A stretch of DNA of 13,179 nt, taken from NCBI GenBank assembly GCA_027604665.1, contig JADGIZ010000468.1:1-13179 (forward strand), read 5' to 3'. Position 1 is the stretch's first letter. Each line of letters opens with the position of its first letter. This stretch comes from Polyrhizophydium stewartii. Lineage: Eukaryota > Chytridiomycota > Chytridiomycetes > Rhizophydiales. The position numbers were made by a program, and so were the translations under genes. The notes beneath the pieces are model-generated. The model was not told the origin of the DNA and ran no database searches. It saw nothing but the letters and a program-made list of their open reading frames with translations. This document shows positions 9,242 through 13,179 of the stretch, piece by piece.

Positions 9242-9444
9242 TTTTCCTCAGTCAAGCCCGGACCCCCGCTGATCGAAGCTTTACTCAGATTTGGGCACCT
9301 GGTCGTAGACGTCCCCCCAAGACCGCGCCATAAGGGTGAAAACCCGTACGAGATAAACAGGAGCACCCATTCAATAGTACACTAACTTAGTTAGTCATTT
9401 TTATTTCTCCCTATAAATTAGAACTATCATGAATATTAGGATTT

Positions 9445-9473
9445 GAGCGACGTAGCCCGTAGGGCGGTCGCTC
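9445..9473. repeat. Nested GC-rich hairpin in the SSU rRNA
   Basis: Outer arms gagcgac (9445-9451) and gtcgctc (9467-9473) enclose gccc/gggc (9455-9465) with loop gta. It lies just before the block resembling E. coli 555-575, so it occupies the interval where the 530 stem-loop is expected. Confidence 0.65.
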
Positions 9474-10098
9474 CGCGACTGCGTGATTATTGCTTTTACT
9501 TAGATTAGGATTACCTCTATATGAACTAGTCAAATCAGACAGTGAACTATTTCTATTAAGTATTGGACTATTATTAGATACATCAACTTAGTTGATTGCA
9601 TAGAGCATCTGATCTAGAAATTAGGCAACTCTAGTAGCTAATCTATCACGCGATATATAACGTGGTCCCTTAATGAAGCACAGCCATCTAATTCTACTCA
9701 ACTGAATAATTTATTCTATTTAGATCGGTTCCACATAAGAATTTCTATTTTAAAGTATACACTTCAACTATGCGCTTTTAAGGTAGGGCTGCCTGGACCA
9801 TGCGTATTTTAGGTTAACCGTTGCGCAAATCGTGTGACGGTCGGTTGAACTGAATGTCATGCTCTAAATGGTTTATTAAAATACTAAAGGATTAAATTAT
9901 TGGTCAAAGGTACCTATAGAGGTTCGCTTAAACATGAGAGTTAAAGGATGGAATTGAACTGGAGCATTTAGGCTGGTACTTTATATGTCATAAAACCAGT
10001 TATATATAGCAACCGGTTAATAAAGAATGTATGTTATTGATTGAAACTTATGAGATCCATGAAATTTATACGAGTAAAAAGGGATTTAGATGAGTTGC

Positions 10099-10116
10099 GG
10101 CGATTGCTTCATCGCC
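10099..10116. repeat. Hairpin in the SSU 3' major domain
   Basis: ggcgat (10099-10104) pairs with atcgcc (10111-10116). Flanking gttg (10094-10097) and caac (10120-10123) can extend it. It directly precedes the aacgag block, consistent with a real rRNA helix. Confidence 0.5.
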
Positions 10117-10547
10117 TCCCAACGAGTTGAAGATTCTACCCGCCTTATTTTATACAATTACTTTAATGGTCCCTCAGTTAATAAGAATTCAGGCTCTTAT
10201 TCTAATAATTTGAAATGAATAGAATCATAACAGGTGTAATCTAATTACAATAGGAAATATTACAGAAGACAATCCTGGGACCTAAGGTGTCATATGGTTC
10301 AGACTGGTCTCCAATCATAAATGGTCCTTACTTTTAAAGCAAACTTAGTTTGCTCATATTAAATTATGGGGTGGGTCAAATATAGCTTTTACCGATTAAG
10401 TTGTTCACCTAAGGATAGAGCCCGGGTCAAATTGTTTATAATGAAAATACATTTCATGGTGTCGTTAAATTTTGTAGAAATCCATTATAATAAATTTCCA
10501 TTTCTTTATACTCATTTATCTTAGATCTCCCTATCTTACCGCTCATT

Positions 10548-10589
10548 GGATTCTTCTACTAAGAATCCGCAAAGGATTTGCATTTGCGG
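10548..10589. repeat. Overlapping double hairpin downstream of SSU rRNA
   Basis: ggattctt (10548-10555) pairs with aagaatcc (10561-10568), and ccgcaaa (10567-10573) pairs with tttgcgg (10583-10589). The two stems share cc. It begins about 45 bases after the inferred SSU 3' end, so it could mark rRNA 3' processing or termination, although there is no T run directly after it. Confidence 0.5.
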
Positions 10590-10790
10590 CATTTGCTACG
10601 CTTATTTTTATACTGTTATTGCTCAATTAACTTCAATTCTGAAATGATAACCTAGTGTTTTAGTTCAATAATAAAAGAAGTCCGTATAAACTACACTTGA
10701 GCAATCTACGATTGCTTCTTTATTGGACCAATATCTAAGGAGAAGGCCCCGCATGGAGCGGCCGGTGTTAGGTTACCCCTGGCAATGATC

Positions 10791-10834
10791 TTAGAGTTGC
10801 CGCGTCCGCGGGAACTCGCCCTTCGGCCGAGTTT
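10791..10834. repeat. 44-base GC-rich double-hairpin element, copy 2, intergenic
   Basis: Perfectly identical to 6707-6750 and in the same orientation. Identity stops at both ends (c against a on the left, a against g on the right), which defines the repeat unit. Another GC-rich patch containing gcggcc lies just upstream (10746-10763). Confidence 0.85.
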
Positions 10835-11113
10835 ACTGATATAATTGGTTTAACTTGATAGATTTTAGGTTTGACCATATAGGGTGCTACATATAAGAGC
10901 TTTACTTGATATAATGAAGGCCACTTAAAATTAATAAGGATACTATTTATTATGAGCTAAAAGGTATTAGGTCTGTTATAACACTAAGCAGGTATCACTT
11001 ATCATGGTTAGACTAAAATAATTTAGATTTAGATCCGAATTTTGCTGAGTGCTAATTGTTAAACTCATCTCAATCCATCTAATAAAGCAAAGCAACGCCA
11101 AGAACCCAAATAA

Positions 11114-11132
11114 ACCGCGTCGGAGTTGCTCC
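11114..11132. repeat. GC-rich dispersed repeat, copy 1
   Basis: accgcgtcggagttgctcc matches 11791-11809 at 17 of 19 positions. It overlaps the hairpin gagttg/caactc (11123-11142). Confidence 0.6.
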
Positions 11133-11278
11133 AATTCAACTCGATTTTTTGAAGCACTCCCCTATATACACCGCTGGCGTTCGTCTTTATTTCTGTATCA
11201 TTTAGGTTAGATGACAAATTGATAGGGTGTTTTATAGAATAGTAAAATAAAAGCCGCAAGGCGTAGTTTTAGGCTTCA

Positions 11279-11293
11279 ATCGCGAAGCTAACC
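11279..11293. repeat. 15-base repeat, copy 2
   Basis: atcgcgaagctaacc is identical to 6336-6350. Here it is part of a hairpin gcttc (11273-11277) with gaagc (11284-11288), which the first copy lacks. It lies just downstream of gccgcaaggc (11253-11262), a GCAA-tetraloop hairpin. Confidence 0.65.
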
Positions 11294-11790
11294 AAAATTA
11301 GAGATTTTTGACAATTTGCAAAAAGTGAAAATGTCGCTCCCAAAAGTGGGGGGTTATCGATTTGATAATCGACACAAAATCGAAAAACCGAGAAGAAAAA
11401 AAGAGGATTATTTTGAATTTGGTTGGTTTAATACCAGATATTATATCAATTATTAAGAGGGTATATCTAAATTATCTTATTTTCATTATATACAATATCT
11501 TGATTGCACCCTTTTACTAAACATATCTTCTTTGGAGCTGTCTAATTATATATTGATTCTCCGGTATAATTGTAAATGATTTGGATCTTGTGTGTTTACC
11601 CAAATTAAAGAGAGAAAGGCTTATACTGGGTAGGGAACCTTATTTATTTAATAGAGAACCTACCAATAATTGATCAGAACTTAATAAAATTGTACATGAC
11701 TCACCCAAAGAATTTAGATATGAATAAGTTTTGATGTATCTAGTATATTATTTCTTTAGTTAGGGATAGGTCAATTATTATTTTATATCT

Positions 11791-11809
11791 ACCGCGACGG
11801 AGTCGCTCC
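11791..11809. repeat. GC-rich dispersed repeat, copy 2
   Basis: accgcgacggagtcgctcc contains the hairpin gcgac/gtcgc (11794-11806, loop gga). The two differences from 11114-11132 change which arms can pair, so the copies fold differently. Confidence 0.6.
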
Positions 11810-12431
11810 CAATCTGTAATAAAAGAGGGTATGGTTAATAAGCCAATAAATTAAGATTAATTTAGAAAGATAATTGTTTAAGAAAGAACCTTAGATTATT
11901 GATATAAGCTAAGAAAGTTATAGTAGAATTACTTTTAGATTATCTATTGCTAAATCACTTTAGAGTATAGACCTTATGTTTAATTAATTACCTTGCCACT
12001 TCTTTCTGGTAGGATAAAATAGATCAATGTAATTAGAACCCTAAGATTTCTATATTGATAAACAAATTAAGTTGTACAATTATTTATAAAAGAGATTATT
12101 GGTATATTAGTGAGAAATCTAACGGTAAATATCTTTAGACCCTAAATAAATTGATTATAAGGTAAAGACCAAAGGAAGAATAAAGTATACCATCCAGAAT
12201 CCTATGCATTCTTTAGTTTCTTATAATACCAGAATTAATAAAGGTCTCTATCTAACTTCTAAATTATTATTGATAAATAAACTAAACCTTAGAGCAGTTG
12301 ACATAGCTCAATAAACAAATTTCTGTTGGGTTAATATTCCTTGTTAGCCTCTCTTAAACATATAGGTTTATCTTTTTAGGTCCTCCTGCATATACCTTAG
12401 AGATAGATATTAGAAAGAATAAGGGAGGTTC

Positions 12432-12447
12432 TATTAGTGAGAAATCT
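12432..12447 (+). repeat. 16-base direct repeat, copy 2
   Basis: tattagtgagaaatct occurs here and at 12105-12120 in the same orientation. The flanks differ after it. Function unknown. Confidence 0.5.
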
Positions 12448-12531
12448 TAATATATAAAAATGTATCATACACCTTCTCTTCTAATAAATTACATAATATT
12501 TGCCCTCCATCTTGTACATATCCTAAATAGA

Positions 12532-12550
12532 ATGACCGCTCAAAGAGCGG
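12532..12550. repeat. GC hairpin with shared 12-mer
   Basis: ccgctc (12536-12541) pairs with gagcgg (12545-12550) around aaa. The left part, atgaccgctcaa (12532-12543), is identical to 5224-5235. It marks the end of the AT-rich region. Confidence 0.6.
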
Positions 12551-12856
12551 CTATTCGTTTACCCGAATTTAGACGATCTTCTTCTCTCAATTAAATATAT
12601 AAAACGGCAAGCACTTAAATTAGTCATTAACCCCTGTATAGACTCGTACGATTCTATTCCACATTTTGTTCATTCGGATTGCATTGTGTCATAGCTCTAT
12701 AATTCTATAATTGGTATTAGGTTTATCCTTGGATTTACTGCATTGCTGATATTCACCCCCTAAAAAGAAAGGGTATGTACTGCTAATCCGTGAACAGCTA
12801 GCCATCGTACTGTCAAAATGGGATAAGTTCGATTTGGAGCGTCGCGGCCTGAAAAT

Positions 12857-12970
12857 CGAATTCGGGGCAGCGGAGCGACCGATCTTCGATCACCGCCCCT
12901 CAAGGGGCGGGCCTCAGAAGAGCTTCTGAGGCGACGTCGCGACCGCTGCGTCATTCACCGGTTTTGCCCC
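12857..12970. repeat. GC-rich multibranched inverted-repeat cluster
   Basis: Two long-range pairings share bases, so they are alternatives: gcagcgg (12867-12873) with ccgctgc (12943-12949), and ggggca (12864-12869) with tgcccc (12965-12970). Inside are consecutive hairpins: gatc/gatc (12881-12891), gcccct/aggggc (12895-12908) and gcctcagaag/cttctgaggc (12911-12932, perfect 10 bp). The last is the palindrome gcgacgtcgc (12931-12940), part of the 17-base repeat shared with 5248-5264. The whole can fold into a branched, cloverleaf-like or cruciform structure. It lacks tRNA features such as a TTCRA T-loop. Confidence 0.65.
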
Positions 12971-13120
12971 GCACTATTTGGTATATTACAACAAAAGTCC
13001 TGCTTCTTGGGGGGTGTCTTTATTCCATTTTGACTTACTCCTATTTTTCCTATCTAATCTATTTCTAAACTGTGTTCATCTGACCTATTTGATGTTAGCT
13101 GCGCGATTTGAGCGGCTGGT

Positions 13121-13179
13121 GTGGCGTAGGCGAAGGCCGGCCACTCCGCGACCGGGGCCCCCCTTAGGGGGGCCCCCCC
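13121..13179. repeat. Terminal GC palindromes
   Basis: ggccggcc (13135-13142) lies within arms gtggc (13121-13125) and gccac (13139-13143). Then ggggcccccc (13154-13163) pairs perfectly with ggggggcccc (13167-13176) around tta. The window ends in a C run. Such a structure is a typical place for an assembly to break, and could also be a molecule end or a hairpin terminus. Confidence 0.7.

Larger units (their letters stand above)
9168..10503 (+). rRNA. rns: Small-subunit ribosomal RNA, reduced and divergent (mitochondrial type)
   Basis: The 5' signature agagtttgat is exact at 9175-9184 and is followed by aagcgctgcg (9206-9214), as in the E. coli 5' end. Further blocks follow in order: tagattaggattacc (9501-9515, about 555-575) and attagatac (9573-9581, the 790 loop). 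Then ttaaaggatggaattg with ggagcat (9941-9967, about 905-950). Next are cccaacgag (10118-10126, about 1095), ttacaatagg (10245-10254, about 1230) and gagcccgggtca (10418-10429, like the 1400 region). Last is gtcgttaaattttgtag (10461-10477, like the 1495-1510 region). Between the last two, atgaaa/tttcat (10441-10457) looks like a drastically shortened helix 44. At about 1.33 kb it is shorter than 16S (1.54 kb). GC hairpins lie at 9215-9241, 9445-9473 and 10099-10116. I could not find a convincing 530 loop. The 3' end is approximate. Confidence 0.75.
10504..12530. other. AT-rich region downstream of the rRNA genes, no gene identified
   Basis: About 2 kb with no long frame under the standard code and none that I recognise under TAG/TGA-sense reading. 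It contains hairpins ggattctt/aagaatcc (10548-10568), overlapping ccgcaaa/tttgcgg (10567-10589), gcaatc/gattgc (10701-10715) and gagttg/caactc (11123-11142). It also holds the second copies of the 44-base and 15-base repeats, and a repeated 16-mer (12105-12120 and 12432-12447). A very divergent RNA gene such as a tRNA or RNase P RNA could be missed by eye here. Confidence 0.45.

Noticed and set aside
9334..9350. GAAA-tetraloop hairpin resembling group II intron domain V
   Set aside because: The lower helix does not pair and no catalytic triad context or other intron domains are present. It lies inside the SSU rRNA.
8340..9860. Fragmented and scrambled rRNA genes, as in Chlamydomonas mitochondria
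   Set aside because: Once domain IV, domain V and sarcin-ricin blocks were placed, they ran in normal order within one stretch. The SSU blocks also run in order, so contiguous genes explain the data better.
9770..9860. Match of cgtgtgacggtcggtt to the end of LSU domain V
   Set aside because: It lies within the SSU gene and the LSU region already has its own domain V. The match is partial and probably chance.
11065..11259. 64-codon minus-strand frame downstream of the SSU gene
   Set aside because: It is closed by TAA soon beyond both ends, has no recognisable family, and overlaps GC hairpin repeats.
12760..12954. 64-codon minus-strand frame
   Set aside because: It is a by-product of the GC-rich palindrome cluster, with repeated arginine and serine codons and no family resemblance.

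Overview
The window looks like organellar DNA, most probably mitochondrial, and carries no protein-coding gene that I can defend. Its core is a pair of ribosomal RNA genes on the + strand. A reduced large-subunit (LSU) rRNA lies at about 6469-8882 and a reduced small-subunit (SSU) rRNA at about 9168-10503. Both were recognised by eye from blocks of universal sequence in the correct linear order. The strongest are the sarcin-ricin loop at 8721-8734, the domain IV blocks at 8029-8133, the peptidyl-transferase block at 8346-8389, and the SSU 5' signature at 9175-9184. The rRNAs are A+T-rich, shortened and very divergent, which fits a mitochondrion better than a plastid or a bacterium.

Layout. 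(1) 1-5240: about 5.2 kb of balanced base composition (48% G+C in the 60 bases at 2101) with many short GC-rich stem-loops and no supported gene. (2) 5241-5264: a GC-rich repeat at which the composition changes. (3) 5265-6060: a stretch purine-rich on the + strand. Its minus strand reads as a hydrophobic polypeptide only if TAG (and one TGA) is sense. (4) 6061-6468: AT-rich leader with small hairpins. (5) LSU rRNA, a 285-base spacer, then SSU rRNA. (6) 10504-12530: AT-rich sequence with dispersed short repeats and no identified gene. (7) 12531-13179: GC-rich hairpin clusters, including a multibranched element at 12857-12970 and a perfect G/C palindrome at the window end (27% G+C in the 60 bases at 7081, for contrast with region 1).

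The most striking feature is a family of dispersed GC-rich stem-loops, often two in tandem. They occur between genes and also inside the rRNA genes. One 44-base double hairpin is present twice with no mismatch: once inside LSU domain I (6707-6750) and once downstream of the SSU gene (10791-10834). This resembles the double-hairpin elements known from mitochondrial DNA of some chytrid, monoblepharid and blastoclad fungi, and the palindromic repeats of chlorophycean algal organelles. Some members of both groups also read UAG as leucine. I cannot decide between these lineages from sequence alone.

Caveat: rRNA boundaries and homologies come from manual comparison with Escherichia coli numbering, without a covariance-model search. 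Several normally invariant rRNA positions could not be matched, so a degenerate copy remains possible.
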